Assembly: GCF_014647115.1 (NCBI RefSeq)
Contig: NZ_BMOO01000001.1
Location: forward strand, 310,001 to 374,000
Source of the DNA: Halarchaeum rubridurum
Lineage (GTDB): Archaea > Halobacteriota > Halobacteria > Halobacteriales > Halobacteriaceae
Direction of reading: 5' to 3'
Length of the DNA: 64,000 bases
Below are positions 39,974 to 48,761 of the stretch, piece by piece. Below the pieces are notes generated by a model. It was not told the DNA's origin, made no database searches, and saw only the letters and a program-made list of their open reading frames with translations. Both the position numbers and the translations under genes were made by a program. Positions within the stretch are counted from its first letter, which is position 1. Each line of letters opens with the position of its first letter.

Positions 39974-41008
39974 ATGACGAGCGTCAAGGACCTCCGCGTC
40001 GCGGACGCCCCGACGCGGGAGGCACCGGGCCGCGGTCGGTTCGCGTTCACCGACGACTACAGCGTCTTCGACTGGGGGAAGATGCCCGACCAGATTCCGC
40101 AGAAGGGCGCGGCGCTCTGCACGATGGGCGCGTACAACTTCGAGTCCCTCGAAGCCGCGGGCGTCCCCACGCACTACCGGGGCGTCGTGGACGGCGGCGA
40201 CGCCGACCGCGTCGTCGACCTCGATAGCGCGGGCACGGCCCCGACCGAGATGGCCATCGACCTCGTGCAGGTGCCCGACCTCCCCTTCGTCGACGGCGAC
40301 TACGACTACGACTACGACGCCTTCCACGCCGAGGCGGGGGCGAACTACGTGGTGCCCCTCGAAATCGTCTTCCGCAACACCGTCCCCGTCGGCTCCAGCC
40401 TCCGCTCGCGCGGCACGCCCGAGGAGTACGGCCTCGACGTCGCCGAGTGGCCGGCCGAACCCGTCACGCTCGCCGACCCCGTCGTCGAGTTCTCGACGAA
40501 GTTCGAGGAACAGGACCGCTACGTCGACGACGCCGAGGCCGACCGAATCGCGGGCGACGCCGCCGTCGCCGACCTCGAATCGCTCGCCCGGCGCGTCAAC
40601 GACGTCGTCACCGAGCGCGCCGAGGCCGCCGGCTTCGAGCATCAGGACGGGAAAATCGAGTGCGCGGTGGTCGACGGCGAGCTCGTCGTCGCGGACGTCG
40701 TCGGGACGTTCGACGAGAACCGCTTCGCCTACCGCGGCCAGCAGGTCTCGAAGGAGGTCGTCCGGCAGTTCTACAAGAGCTACGACCCGACGTGGGTCGA
40801 GGCCGTGAGCGAGGCGAAGGCCGAGGCCGACCGGCGCGGCGTCGCCGACTGGCGCGAGCTCTGCGGGGCGTCGCCCGACCACCTCCCCGAGGACGTCGTC
40901 GAGACGGTCTCGGACCTCTATCGCGCGGGGACGAACGCCTACACCGATACCGAGTGGTTCGACGCGCCCGACATCGAGGCGGCCGTCGACGCCGTTCGGG
41001 ACCTCTAG
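39974..41008 (+). CDS. purC: SAICAR synthetase (purine biosynthesis)
   Basis: A 344-residue phosphoribosylaminoimidazole-succinocarboxamide synthase, which adds aspartate to CAIR. It has the N-terminal [38 protein letters not shown], a substrate segment [17 protein letters not shown] and [15 protein letters not shown] with VGTFDENRF. It is longer than the roughly 240-residue bacterial enzyme, which I take to be the haloarchaeal form. The start at 39974 follows a TATA-like aacccctta (about 39942-39950). purS and purQ lie about 1.3 kb downstream. Confidence 0.9.
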   Translation: MTSVKDLRVADAPTREAPGRGRFAFTDDYSVFDWGKMPDQIPQKGAALCTMGAYNFESLEAAGVPTHYRGVVDGGDADRVVDLDSAGTAPTEMAIDLVQVPDLPFVDGDYDYDYDAFHAEAGANYVVPLEIVFRNTVPVGSSLRSRGTPEEYGLDVAEWPAEPVTLADPVVEFSTKFEEQDRYVDDAEADRIAGDAAVADLESLARRVNDVVTERAEAAGFEHQDGKIECAVVDGELVVADVVGTFDENRFAYRGQQVSKEVVRQFYKSYDPTWVEAVSEAKAEADRRGVADWRELCGASPDHLPEDVVETVSDLYRAGTNAYTDTEWFDAPDIEAAVDAVRDL

Positions 41009-41241
41009 CGCTCGTTCTCTCCAGTCATCGTCACGGGGTCGTCGACGTCGACGGCCTCGGTGTCGTCGCGGCCCAGCAGGACGAGAACACCGTAGACGCA
41101 CGCGCCGACGACGCCCGAGAGCGCGACGGCGAGGAACCAGAACGGGCCGTTTCGCTCGTGCGTCGCGGCGTGCGCGCCGCAGGCGAGTCCGAGGACGCCC
41201 CAGAGCAACGACACGAGCACGAGTACGCCGTCCGCGGCCAT
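41005..41241 (-). CDS. Small two-helix membrane protein
   Basis: A 78-residue protein with two membrane helices ([19 protein letters not shown] and [21 protein letters not shown]) and an acidic cytoplasmic tail ([20 protein letters not shown]). The family is unknown to me; such two-helix proteins are common in haloarchaea. The stop overlaps the purC stop by four bases on the opposite strand. Confidence 0.6.
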   Translation of the reverse strand: MAADGVLVLVSLLWGVLGLACGAHAATHERNGPFWFLAVALSGVVGACVYGVLVLLGRDDTEAVDVDDPVTMTGENER

Positions 41242-41358
41242 AACTAGTGGTACCGAGGCGCGCACGTAGCCGTTGGGGCCGCTTAGGGCAGCGGGGTCGT
41301 CCGGTCGGCGAGCCCCCGGCGGGCTACCTCTTTGTAGCACCGGCGCGTTGCGTCACCC

Positions 41359-42177
41359 ATGATCGTCACCGAGGCCGGCGAGCGCTACCGGTTCGTCACC
41401 CAACCCGACCACGCGGCGCTCTCCGGGCGCTTCGCGCGCCACTGGGGCGGCGAGGCGGTCGTCGTCCCCGACCCGCGCCTCCCGTTCGTCGTCGCCGCGG
41501 AGACCCACGACCAGGGGTGGAGCGACTACGACTGCCGGCCGCGCCTCGACGGCGAGGGCGACCCGGTGGACTTCGTCGCGGTCGACGGAGACGACTGGAC
41601 CGACTTCTACGCGCGCGGCGTCGACGTCGCCGCCGACGTCCACCCATACGCGGGCCTGCTCGTCTCGCTACACGCCGCCGGCCTCCGCCGCGGCGGCTAC
41701 GGCGTCCGCACCGAGATCCTCGACCTGAGCGACGAGGAGCCGTACGCGTCGTTCGTCGACGACCAGGAGGCCAGACAGGACGCGTTCGCGGCGGAGTGCG
41801 ACCTCCCCGAGCGCGACCGCGACGTGCTCGACGCCCTCCACGCCGAGGGAACGGCCCCCGCGGGCGCGGTCCGCAGCGACCTCTGGAAACACTACCTCCT
41901 CCTGCAGGCCCTCGACTCCCTCTCGCTCTACACCTGCCACAACGCCCGCTTCGAGCCGGCGGAACTCGGGCCCGTCCCGGTCGGGGGCGACGACACGACG
42001 ACGCTCGACGTGACCCCCGTCGGCCCCGCGACGCTCCGCCTCGACCCCTACCCCTTCGACGTCGCCGCGCTCTCCGCGACCGTCCCGCGGCGCGTCGTCC
42101 CGAACGACGCCGACGACCTCGTGAGCGCCTACTACGACGCCGACGTCCGGCGCTTCGAGGTGACGTTCGTCGCGTGA
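41359..42177 (+). CDS. DUF3891-family protein
   Basis: A 272-residue soluble protein of the DUF3891 family. The N-terminal half has histidine/aspartate patterns suggesting a metal-dependent hydrolase: VTQPDHAALSGRFARHWG, AAETHDQGWSDYD and HPYAGLLVSLHAAGL. The C-terminal half includes WKHYLLLQALDSLSLYTCHN. The substrate is unknown. It lies 85 bases before purS on the same strand. Confidence 0.8.
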   Translation: MIVTEAGERYRFVTQPDHAALSGRFARHWGGEAVVVPDPRLPFVVAAETHDQGWSDYDCRPRLDGEGDPVDFVAVDGDDWTDFYARGVDVAADVHPYAGLLVSLHAAGLRRGGYGVRTEILDLSDEEPYASFVDDQEARQDAFAAECDLPERDRDVLDALHAEGTAPAGAVRSDLWKHYLLLQALDSLSLYTCHNARFEPAELGPVPVGGDDTTTLDVTPVGPATLRLDPYPFDVAALSATVPRRVVPNDADDLVSAYYDADVRRFEVTFVA

Positions 42178-42262
42178 GTGGCCGCCGACGCGGGCCGCAC
42201 GAACGTGCAACATCCCCGCATTTTCAGAAGTCTTTTTGACCACGGTCACGCACTCACGGGCG

Positions 42263-42517
42263 ATGAGCGCCTACACCGCGACGGTGACCGTCCGACTCAA
42301 GCGCGGCGTCCTCGACCCCGAGGCCGAGACCACGAAGCGCGCCCTCGAACGCCTCGGTTTCGAGCTAGAGGCGCTGCGCTCGACCGACCGCTTCGAGGTC
42401 GACCTCGACGCCGCGGACGCGGACGCCGCGGCCGAGCGCGCCGAGGAGATGGCCGAGCGCCTGCTCGCCAACCCGACGATCCACGACTACGACGTGGACG
42501 TCGCCGAACGCGAATGA
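42263..42517 (+). CDS. purS: FGAM synthetase subunit PurS
   Basis: An 84-residue PurS, the small structural subunit of the PurLQS formylglycinamidine ribonucleotide synthetase that channels ammonia. It reads YTATVTVRLKRGVLDPEAE with the expected beta-alpha-beta pattern and ends NPTIHDYDVDVAER. A TATA-like tctttttgac (about 42230-42239) lies 25-30 bases before the ATG. The stop overlaps the purQ start (ATGA). Confidence 0.93.
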   Translation: MSAYTATVTVRLKRGVLDPEAETTKRALERLGFELEALRSTDRFEVDLDAADADAAAERAEEMAERLLANPTIHDYDVDVAERE

Positions 42518-43185
42518 TCTCCGTCGTCCGCTTCGGCGGGTCGAACTGCGACCGCGACGCCGCCCGCGCCCTCGACGCCATCGGCGTCGAGGCCGAAATC
42601 GTCTGGCACGAGGACGGCCTCCCCGCGGACACGGACGGCGTCGTCATCCCCGGCGGCTTCTCCTACGGCGACTACCTCCGCGCGGGCGCGATGGCGGCGC
42701 GCTCGCCCGTCATGGACGACGTCCGCGACGCCGCCGAGTCGGGGACGCCCGTCCTCGGCGTCTGCAACGGCGCGCAGATCGGCTGCGAGGGCGGCCTGAC
42801 GCCCGGCGCGTTCACGACGAACCGCTCCGCGCGCTTCCAGTGCGAGCACGTCAACCTCCGCGTCGAGAACGCCGAGACGCCGTGGACCCGCGCCTACGAC
42901 GCCGGCGAGGTCCTCACGATCCCCATCGCGCACGGCGAGGGCCGCTTCGAGATCCCCGACGACGAGCTGGCGACGCTCGAAGACGAGGACCGGATCCTCT
43001 TCCGGTACTGCGACGCCGACGGGAACGTCACGGACGACGCGAACCCGAACGGCTCGAAGGGCAACGTCGCGGGCATCGTCGGCGACGCCGAGACGGTCGC
43101 CGTGATGATGCCCCACCCCGAGCGCGCCGCGCTCCCGCTCCTCGGCGGGACGGACGGGCGGGGCGTGTTGGAAGCGTTCGCGTAA
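42514..43185 (+). CDS. purQ: FGAM synthetase glutaminase subunit PurQ
   Basis: A 223-residue class I glutamine amidotransferase that supplies ammonia to PurL. It opens SVVRFGGSNCDRDAARAL, has the nucleophile cysteine in PVLGVCNGAQIG and the His/Glu pair in VMMPHPERAALPLLG, plus TNRSARFQCEHV and GNVAGIVGDAETV. It is coupled to purS by a four-base overlap. The large subunit purL is not in the window. Confidence 0.95.
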   Translation: MISVVRFGGSNCDRDAARALDAIGVEAEIVWHEDGLPADTDGVVIPGGFSYGDYLRAGAMAARSPVMDDVRDAAESGTPVLGVCNGAQIGCEGGLTPGAFTTNRSARFQCEHVNLRVENAETPWTRAYDAGEVLTIPIAHGEGRFEIPDDELATLEDEDRILFRYCDADGNVTDDANPNGSKGNVAGIVGDAETVAVMMPHPERAALPLLGGTDGRGVLEAFA

Positions 43186-43523
43186 CTGGTAGAGTCAGTT
43201 ACGCGAGCACGGCGGACGCTGTCCGCCGGAGTTCGCCTGAGCGGGCGCGACGGCGAACGAGGGAACGTCGTTGCGACGGCGACCGTGGGACCGATCGCGG
43301 TGAGGACCGCGAGGAGGCCGCCGTCGCCGTAGTAGCCGACGACGACGGCGAACGCGAGCGCGAGGGCGGCGGTGGCGAACGGGAGGTCGCCGAAGACGTA
43401 GAACGCGGCGTCGCGGAGCCAGAAGAAGTGGAGCGGCACGGCGGCGACGGTGGCGACGAGAGCAGCGAGCGCGCACTCCGGGCGGGCCGCGGGGTCGCCG
43501 AGGAGGGCGCGACGGGCGTGCAT
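42894..43523 (-). CDS. Small membrane protein whose frame runs antisense into purQ
   Basis: From the ATG at 43523 the first roughly 100 residues look real: LAALVATVAAVPLHFFWLRD, FATAALALAFAVVVGYY and GGLLAVLTAIGPTVAVAT form three or four membrane helices. After about residue 100 the frame has no stop and continues for a further 100 residues opposite purQ, where it is low-complexity and unlike a protein. A single frameshift near 43260 would instead reach a stop at 43195. I think the gene recently lost its natural end or carries a frameshift. The 3' boundary is uncertain. Confidence 0.42.
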   Translation of the reverse strand: MHARRALLGDPAARPECALAALVATVAAVPLHFFWLRDAAFYVFGDLPFATAALALAFAVVVGYYGDGGLLAVLTAIGPTVAVATTFPRSPSRPLRRTPADSVRRARVTDSTSYANASNTPRPSVPPRSGSAARSGWGIITATVSASPTMPATLPFEPFGFASSVTFPSASQYRKRIRSSSSSVASSSSGISKRPSPCAMGIVRTSPAS

Positions 43524-43655
43524 GGCCGTGAGAGCGGGGGGACGCGGATACGGCTTGGGGCCGCGTCGCGGCGTCGCGGTGCGTCGCGGCCTCGGAGCGG
43601 GGCACCGCGTTGCCCGTTCGTACGTCACGGTGCGTCGCGTCGCCCAGAGCCGCGT

Positions 43656-44735
43656 TTATTCGGCGAGCGGGAGGTTGTAGCTCGTCTCGCGTTCGAGGAC
43701 GACCTCGTGGGTCGCCTCGCACTCGCAGGACACCTCGTCGAACACGGAGGGATCCTGTCGGAGGTCGAAGTCCTTGATGGCCTCGTAGACGAGGTCGTCG
43801 CACTCGCCGCAGTTGTGCGGGCCGCGGTCGGAGCCGTTCCCGACGGGATCGGAGACGACGATGACGTCCTCGTCGGCGGTGTCCTCCAGGACCTCGGCGA
43901 CGGACCAGAGCCACGGCGGGCGGTACCCCCCGCGGAAGTGGAGTTGGTCGACCATCGTGTAGCGCTGGACGTTCGTGGGGTTCATCGAGACGGTGTGACA
44001 GCCCTCGACGGCCGCACAGCGCGCGATGGAGTCCTTCATGTCGGCGACGGCCTCGGACTCGGAGAGGAAGGGCGGCTTCATCAGGAGGTAGGCCTTGATG
44101 CCCGCGCCGACGGAGCGCGCCTCACGAGCCGCGTCCTCGAAGTCCGCGAAGTCGAAGTACTTGTTCACGCAGTCGTGGCGCACGCGGTCGGTCGCGGTCT
44201 CCAGGCCGACGGCGACGTCGGTTTCGAGGCCGACGTCCGTGAAGTCGGAGACGCGCTCGGCCTCCACGAAGTCCGGGAGGCTCTCGACGACGATGCGCTC
44301 GCGGTCGGCGAAGACGTCCGCGATGGCCTGGCGGGTCTCCGCGGGCACCTCGCGTTCGTCGAGGAACGACCCGGAAGTGTAGATCTTCACGAGCCCCGAT
44401 TCGTCGTCGGCCTCCTCGGCCTCGTGGTCGAGGCAGGCCTGGATCTGGTCCATGAGGGCGTCGTGGCCGACGCTCCCGCCCTCGACGGATTCGGCGACGT
44501 AGCCGCACATGGTGCAGCCGCCGGCGCGCGCCCACCGGCAGCCGCCGGTGTTGAGGATGATGGTGAGGCTCTGGTAGACGCCGTCGGGCGTGTTGTCCTC
44601 GTCGAGCCAGACGCGCGTCGGCTCGTGGGGGTCGTACTCCTTGTTCCCCTTCTCGGCGCGGAGTTCGCGCATCACCTGGTTGTGCGCGTCCATCCCGCGC
44701 CCCTGCTCGTACACTTCGGGGGACGGCTTGCTCAT
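43656..44735 (-). CDS. RaSEA, radical SAM enzyme of archaeosine synthesis
   Basis: A 359-residue radical SAM protein of the archaeosine type (RaSEA), the partner of ArcS that converts the lysine adduct of preQ0-tRNA to archaeosine at position 15. The cluster motif is unusual, C-x7-C-x2-C in GGCRWARAGGCTMCGYV, as in the Elp3-like family it belongs to. It also shows VKIYTSGSFLDEREVP, VGLETATDRVRHDCVNK, KAYLLMKPPFLSESEA and a C-terminal cysteine set NCGECDDL / SCECEATHE. A TATA-like gttttacg (about 44759-44766) precedes the ATG. ArcS and TgtA are encoded 4-8 kb further along, on the same strand. Confidence 0.88.
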   Translation of the reverse strand: MSKPSPEVYEQGRGMDAHNQVMRELRAEKGNKEYDPHEPTRVWLDEDNTPDGVYQSLTIILNTGGCRWARAGGCTMCGYVAESVEGGSVGHDALMDQIQACLDHEAEEADDESGLVKIYTSGSFLDEREVPAETRQAIADVFADRERIVVESLPDFVEAERVSDFTDVGLETDVAVGLETATDRVRHDCVNKYFDFADFEDAAREARSVGAGIKAYLLMKPPFLSESEAVADMKDSIARCAAVEGCHTVSMNPTNVQRYTMVDQLHFRGGYRPPWLWSVAEVLEDTADEDVIVVSDPVGNGSDRGPHNCGECDDLVYEAIKDFDLRQDPSVFDEVSCECEATHEVVLERETSYNLPLAE

Positions 44736-44831
44736 TACCACGTAGAAGCCCGGGCGCGCGTAAAACCCCCGCGGTCGGCCGGGGTTCGGGACGGCGACAA
44801 CGCTTACGCGGGCGGCGGGCGACCCTCGGGT

Positions 44832-45413
44832 ATGTCCGAGTCGATGCCGACAGCGGTGACGGTCGAACACGAGTTCGCGGCCGCCCCCGGGCCCGTCTGG
44901 GTCGCGCTCTCCGATCCGGTGACGACGCGCGAGTGTCTCCCGGGGTGTACGGCGCTCGAACCCGCGGACGGCCGCGACCTCCCCGCGGGGTCGCTCGCGC
45001 ACCTGCTCGCCGCGGACGACGCGACGCGCGACGCGCGGACGGTCACGCCCGGCGAACGCTACGACGCGGCGGTCGGCGCGGCCGTCGCCGGGGTCGGCGT
45101 CGACATCGACGTGGACGTGGCGGTCACGGAGCGCGACTACCCGGACATGGCCATCGAGGGCGACATCGGCGGCGACGCCGTCGACGCGGCGATGGACGCG
45201 ACCCTCACCCTCGAAGAGCGCGAGGCGGGCTGTGTCGTGACGTGGCGCGCCGAGGCGGACGTAGAGGGACGACTCGCCACGTACGGCCGGCGCGCCGTCG
45301 AGTCGACGGTCGCGCGCGTCGCCAGCGACTTCTTCGAGGCGGTCGAGGAACGCCTCGCGGCCCGCGACGGCCCCGAGAACGAGCGGGCGGTGAAGGACCC
45401 GGATTGGGGGTAG
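44832..45413 (+). CDS. CoxG-like SRPBCC-domain protein
   Basis: A 193-residue SRPBCC (START-like) fold protein similar to CoxG of carbon monoxide dehydrogenase clusters. It opens VEHEFAAAPGPVWVALSDPV, contains RECLPGCTALEP and ends in a helix FFEAVEERLAAR. The hydrophobic-pocket fold binds lipids or other small ligands, or anchors enzymes to the membrane. No coxLMS genes are near, so a CO role is not supported here. A TATA-like cgcttacg (about 44805-44812) lies upstream. Confidence 0.8.
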   Translation: MSESMPTAVTVEHEFAAAPGPVWVALSDPVTTRECLPGCTALEPADGRDLPAGSLAHLLAADDATRDARTVTPGERYDAAVGAAVAGVGVDIDVDVAVTERDYPDMAIEGDIGGDAVDAAMDATLTLEEREAGCVVTWRAEADVEGRLATYGRRAVESTVARVASDFFEAVEERLAARDGPENERAVKDPDWG

Positions 45414-45414
45414 C

Positions 45415-45442
45415 GTGGTGCCGAGCGATAGCGAGGCACCAC
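45415..45442. terminator. Palindrome after the CoxG-like gene
   Basis: GTGGTGCC/GGCACCAC (45415-45422 with 45435-45442) forms a hairpin directly after the stop codon. The loop word gagcgatagcgag also occurs, in reverse complement, in the tandem repeats near 39013-39025, so the two regions share parts of a dispersed palindromic repeat family. Confidence 0.5.
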
Positions 45443-45532
45443 GGAGAACGAACGCCGAACGCCAGAGAGGCGTGAGTAGCGTCGGCCCCGAAAGGGGCGA
45501 CGATGAAGCGAACGCCCCACTCTCCCAAGCCG

Positions 45533-45901
45533 TCACGGGCGTTCGAACACACGGCGGAGGCGGACGGCGAGCGCGCCGAGGCACGCGCCGGCGGCGTCGG
45601 CGGCGAAGTCGAGGAGCGAGGGGTCCCGGCCGGGGACGAACGCCTGTGCGAGTTCGACGCCGCCGCCGTAGAGCGACGCGAGGACGGCGAGCGCGAGGAG
45701 CGCGCGGGTGTCGTCGCGGCGGAGGGCCCACGCGCCGGCGACGACGAGCGCCGCGCACCCCGCGGCGTGCAGGAGTTTGTCCCACGGGAGGCCGCCGGTC
45801 GCGGGCGCGCCCGCGCCGGGGAGGAGGGCGGCGACGGCGAACGCGAGCGCGAGTGCGACCGGGGCGAGGAGGGCGCGGGGGCGGGGGCGAGGCCGGTTCA
45901 C
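45533..45901 (-). CDS. VanZ-family membrane protein
   Basis: A 122-residue VanZ-like membrane protein with four helices. Family hallmarks are GLPWDKLLHAAGCAALVV (D and H conserved), YGGGVELAQAFVPGRDPSLLD and AADAAGACLGALAV. VanZ proteins are linked to glycopeptide resistance in bacteria, but archaeal members have no known role. It starts at a GTG that overlaps the azlD stop (GTGA), so it is the third gene of the azlC-azlD operon. Confidence 0.82.
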   Translation of the reverse strand: MNRPRPRPRALLAPVALALAFAVAALLPGAGAPATGGLPWDKLLHAAGCAALVVAGAWALRRDDTRALLALAVLASLYGGGVELAQAFVPGRDPSLLDFAADAAGACLGALAVRLRRVFERP

Positions 45902-46251
45902 GCGACCCCCGCGAGCGGGAGGCCGAATCGAATCGTCCAGAGGACGGCCATCCCGACGGCGATGGTGGCGAGGACGTTCTCGGTGTAGTAGGCGACGCCG
46001 GCGGCGACGACGCCCGCGACGACCTTCTCCTGGGCGAGCGTGGCGGCGACGGTGGCGTGGAGCGTCACGACGTCGGGGACGACGAGGGCGGCGAGGACGG
46101 CGGCGGGGACGAACGCGAGCGCGCGCTCCGCCCAGTCGGGGACGCCGCCGACGCGTCCGAGGAGGCCGATGAAGGAGAAGCGGACGAGGAACGTCGGGAC
46201 GGCGATGGCGGCGATGAGCGCCCACGTCGTGAGGGCGTCGTACGTCGTCAT
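45898..46251 (-). CDS. azlD: AzlD-family branched-chain amino acid exporter subunit
   Basis: A 117-residue small subunit of the AzlCD (LIV-E) exporter family. It has three or four helices, with LIAAIAVPTFLVRFSFIG, RALAFVPAAVLAALVVPDVV and NVLATIAVGMAVLWTIRF. It starts inside the azlC stop codon (ATGA overlap) and ends overlapping the vanZ-like start, so all three are translationally coupled. The transported substrate is inferred from the family only. Confidence 0.88.
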   Translation of the reverse strand: MTTYDALTTWALIAAIAVPTFLVRFSFIGLLGRVGGVPDWAERALAFVPAAVLAALVVPDVVTLHATVAATLAQEKVVAGVVAAGVAYYTENVLATIAVGMAVLWTIRFGLPLAGVA

Positions 46252-46922
46252 CGTCGCCACCCCGCGACGACGAACCCGGTGAGGATGCCGGCGAGCGCGC
46301 CGACGAGCAGGCCGGCGTTGAACGGCCAGCCCGCACCGTAGACGGCGATGGCGGCGGCGACGACCGCCGCGGCGGCGTGCGGGACGCCCTCGATGGTGGG
46401 GACGAGGAGGGCGAGGAAGACGAGCGGCACGGCGAAGTCGAGCCCCCACGACGGCGGGACGTCCGCGCCGACGAGCACGCCGGTGGCGATGGCGAGTTGC
46501 CAGACGACCCAGAGCGCGCCCGCGACGCCGACGTAGTACCAGCGGGGGTCGACGTCGCGCTCGCGGTAGGTGGCGAGGGAGATGGCGTAGGCCTCGTCGA
46601 TGAGGAGGAAGGCGAGGAGTGCGCGCCAGCGGGCGGCGTACTCCTCGAAGTAGGGCGCGATGGACGCGGAGTAGACGCCCATTCGGAGGTTGACGGCGAC
46701 GGCGGTGGCGACGACGGCGAGGAAGGCGCTGCCCTGCTCGACGAGGGAGAGCGCGGCGAGCTGGGACGCGCCGGCGAAGACGAACGCGGAGAGCCCGAGC
46801 GATTGAGCGAGCGTCAGGCCGGCGTCGGCGGACGCGACGCCGGTGACGAGACCGAAGGGGACGATGCCGAGGAGCATCGGGACGGCGTCGCGGGCCCCGC
46901 TGACGAACGCGTCACGTTCCAT
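46248..46922 (-). CDS. azlC: AzlC-family branched-chain amino acid exporter subunit
   Basis: A 224-residue AzlC large subunit. Signature segments are DAVPMLLGIVPFGLVTGVAS, FVFAGASQLAALSLVEQG and AVNLRMGVYSASIAPYF, followed by FLLIDEAYAISLATY and further helices to the end. In bacteria AzlC and AzlD export branched-chain amino acids or their analogues. It leads the azlC-azlD-vanZ operon, with a promoter in the 130-base gap to the divergent antiporter genes. Confidence 0.9.
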   Translation of the reverse strand: MERDAFVSGARDAVPMLLGIVPFGLVTGVASADAGLTLAQSLGLSAFVFAGASQLAALSLVEQGSAFLAVVATAVAVNLRMGVYSASIAPYFEEYAARWRALLAFLLIDEAYAISLATYRERDVDPRWYYVGVAGALWVVWQLAIATGVLVGADVPPSWGLDFAVPLVFLALLVPTIEGVPHAAAAVVAAAIAVYGAGWPFNAGLLVGALAGILTGFVVAGWRR

Positions 46923-47052
46923 ACGTGTCGCTCGGCGGTCGGCGGGGTAAACTCCATCGAACCGGCCGCAGGCGCGGCGTTCCGAGGGCGCGGACGGGCG
47001 AGGGCACGCCGATTCGATGGGTTTCTTGACCGGCCCGGGCGTGGGGGCGCGC

Positions 47053-47568
47053 ATGGTCATCCACGAGGTCGACGTCCCGGGCGTCGGCAAACAGTACGAG
47101 GTGCCGGCGGGCGGGGAGACGCGCTTCGTCGTCATCGTCCACCACGACGGCCGCCGGGAGGTCTACCGGCGGGAGGGCCCCGACGCGGACGCGGAGAAGC
47201 TCTTCGACCTCGACGCGGCGGCGGCGCGCGAGGCCGCGAGCGTCCTGCAGGCGGCCGACTTCCAGCCGCTCGACCTCGACGACGTCGACGTCCCGCTCGG
47301 CGACGCGATCATGGAGTGGGTGGAGGTGCCCGCCGACTCCCCGGTCGCGGGCGAGACGCTGTCCGACGCGGGCATCCGGGCGGAGACGGGGGCGACCGTC
47401 GCGGCCGTCCAGCGCGGCGCGGAGACGCTCGCCAACCCGGGCGCGGACACCGTCCTCGAACCCGGCGACATCCTCGTCGCCATCGGCTCGCGCGACGAGC
47501 AGAAGGCCCTCCAGTCGCTCGTCGCCGCGGGCGAGGGCGGGAGCGACGACGGGAGCGAGACGGCGTAG
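47053..47568 (+). CDS. KhtT-like regulatory subunit with RCK_C (TrkA-C) domain
   Basis: A 171-residue cytoplasmic protein with an N-terminal KhtT-like domain (IHEVDVPGVGKQYEVPAGGE) and a C-terminal RCK_C/TrkA-C domain (about 95-155, WVEVPADSPVAGETLSDAGI to LEPGDILVAIGS). In the bacterial KhtTU system the T subunit gates the K+/H+ antiporter U in response to a cyclic dinucleotide or pH. The gene is one base ahead of the antiporter gene. A T-rich element (gtttcttga, about 47021-47029) lies near -28 of the ATG. Confidence 0.87.
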   Translation: MVIHEVDVPGVGKQYEVPAGGETRFVVIVHHDGRREVYRREGPDADAEKLFDLDAAAAREAASVLQAADFQPLDLDDVDVPLGDAIMEWVEVPADSPVAGETLSDAGIRAETGATVAAVQRGAETLANPGADTVLEPGDILVAIGSRDEQKALQSLVAAGEGGSDDGSETA

Positions 47569-47569
47569 G

Positions 47570-48745
47570 ATGGCGGGCGTCCTCTTCGAGACCGGGGTCG
47601 CGTTCCTCGCGCTCGCGCTCGCCGGCGCGCTCGCCCACCGCCTCGGGCAGTCCGTCATCCCCGCGTACATCCTCGCGGGCGTCGCCGTCGGCCCGTACGT
47701 CCCGACGGAGGTCGCGGGCGTCTCGCTCGCGCTCGTGACCCACGGGGAGTTCGTCACCACCGCCGCCGAACTCGGCATCGTCCTCCTGTTGTTCTTCCTC
47801 GGGCTGGAGTTCGACATCGGCTACCTCCTCTCGAAGGGCCGCGAGCTCGCGCTCCTCGGCGGCGTCGACTTCCTCGTCAACGGAGCGGTCGGCGTCGCGC
47901 TCGCGTACGCCTTCGGTCTCGGCCCGCTCGGCGCGGTGTTCGTCGTCGGCATCGTCTTCGTCTCCTCCAGCGCCATCGTCACGAAGTCGCTGACGGACGC
48001 CGGCTGGCTCGCGAACCCCGAGAGCCGCACGATCCTCGGGACGCTCGTCGTCGAGGACATCATCGTCGCCGTCTACCTCGCCGTGCTCGCCGCAATCGTC
48101 GGCGGCGGCACGCTCCGCGGCGCGGCGCTCAGCGTCGCCGGCTCCTTTTGCTTCCTCGCCGTCCTCGCCCTCGTTGCCTACTACGGAAGCGACCACGTCG
48201 AGCGCGCCTTCGACGTCGGCCCGGACGAGCTCTTCGTCCTCCGTGTCGTCGGCGTCGCCGTCGCGGTCGGCGCGCTCGCGCTCTCCGTCGGCGTCAGCGA
48301 GGCGGTCGCCGCCTTCTTCGTCGGCACCGCGTTCAGCACGACGGAGCTCGTCGAGCGCATCGAGCACCTCGTGATGCCGCTGCGCGACGTCTTCGCCGCC
48401 GTTTTCTTCTTCGCCATCGGCCTCGACACCGACCTCCGCGTCGTCGCGGGCGTCGCGCTCCTCGTCGCGGTCGGCGCGCTCGCCACGACCGCGAGCAAAC
48501 TCGCCAGCGGCTACGCGGGCGGGCGACTCACCGGCCTCGACGCCCGGCGCTCCGCGCGCGTCGGCATCGGGCTCCTCGCGCGCGGGGAGTTCTCGCTCAT
48601 CGTGGCGACGCTGGCCGCGGCGAGCGTCGTCCCCGCCATCAACGAAGTCGTCCCGCCGTTCGCCGTCGGCTACGTGCTCGTCATGAGCATCCTCGGAACG
48701 CTCGCCATCGCCCACGAGGGCGTCCTCACCTCGCGGCTCGCGTAG
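47570..48745 (+). CDS. KhtU-like CPA2 cation:proton antiporter
   Basis: A 391-residue antiporter of the CPA2 (KefB/KhtU) family with about 12 helices. Motifs include GQSVIPAYILAGVAVGPY, IVLLLFFLGLEFDIGYLLSK and the ion-site region VFVSSSAIVTKSLTDAG. TILGTLVVEDIIVAVYLAVL, with the conserved aspartate, and GLLARGEFSLIVATLAA follow. It lacks a cytoplasmic RCK domain of its own; that function is supplied by the gene just upstream. It is probably a K+/H+ antiporter for pH and osmotic control. Confidence 0.92.
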   Translation: MAGVLFETGVAFLALALAGALAHRLGQSVIPAYILAGVAVGPYVPTEVAGVSLALVTHGEFVTTAAELGIVLLLFFLGLEFDIGYLLSKGRELALLGGVDFLVNGAVGVALAYAFGLGPLGAVFVVGIVFVSSSAIVTKSLTDAGWLANPESRTILGTLVVEDIIVAVYLAVLAAIVGGGTLRGAALSVAGSFCFLAVLALVAYYGSDHVERAFDVGPDELFVLRVVGVAVAVGALALSVGVSEAVAAFFVGTAFSTTELVERIEHLVMPLRDVFAAVFFFAIGLDTDLRVVAGVALLVAVGALATTASKLASGYAGGRLTGLDARRSARVGIGLLARGEFSLIVATLAAASVVPAINEVVPPFAVGYVLVMSILGTLAIAHEGVLTSRLA

Positions 48746-48761
48746 CGCGCAGCGTCCGAGC

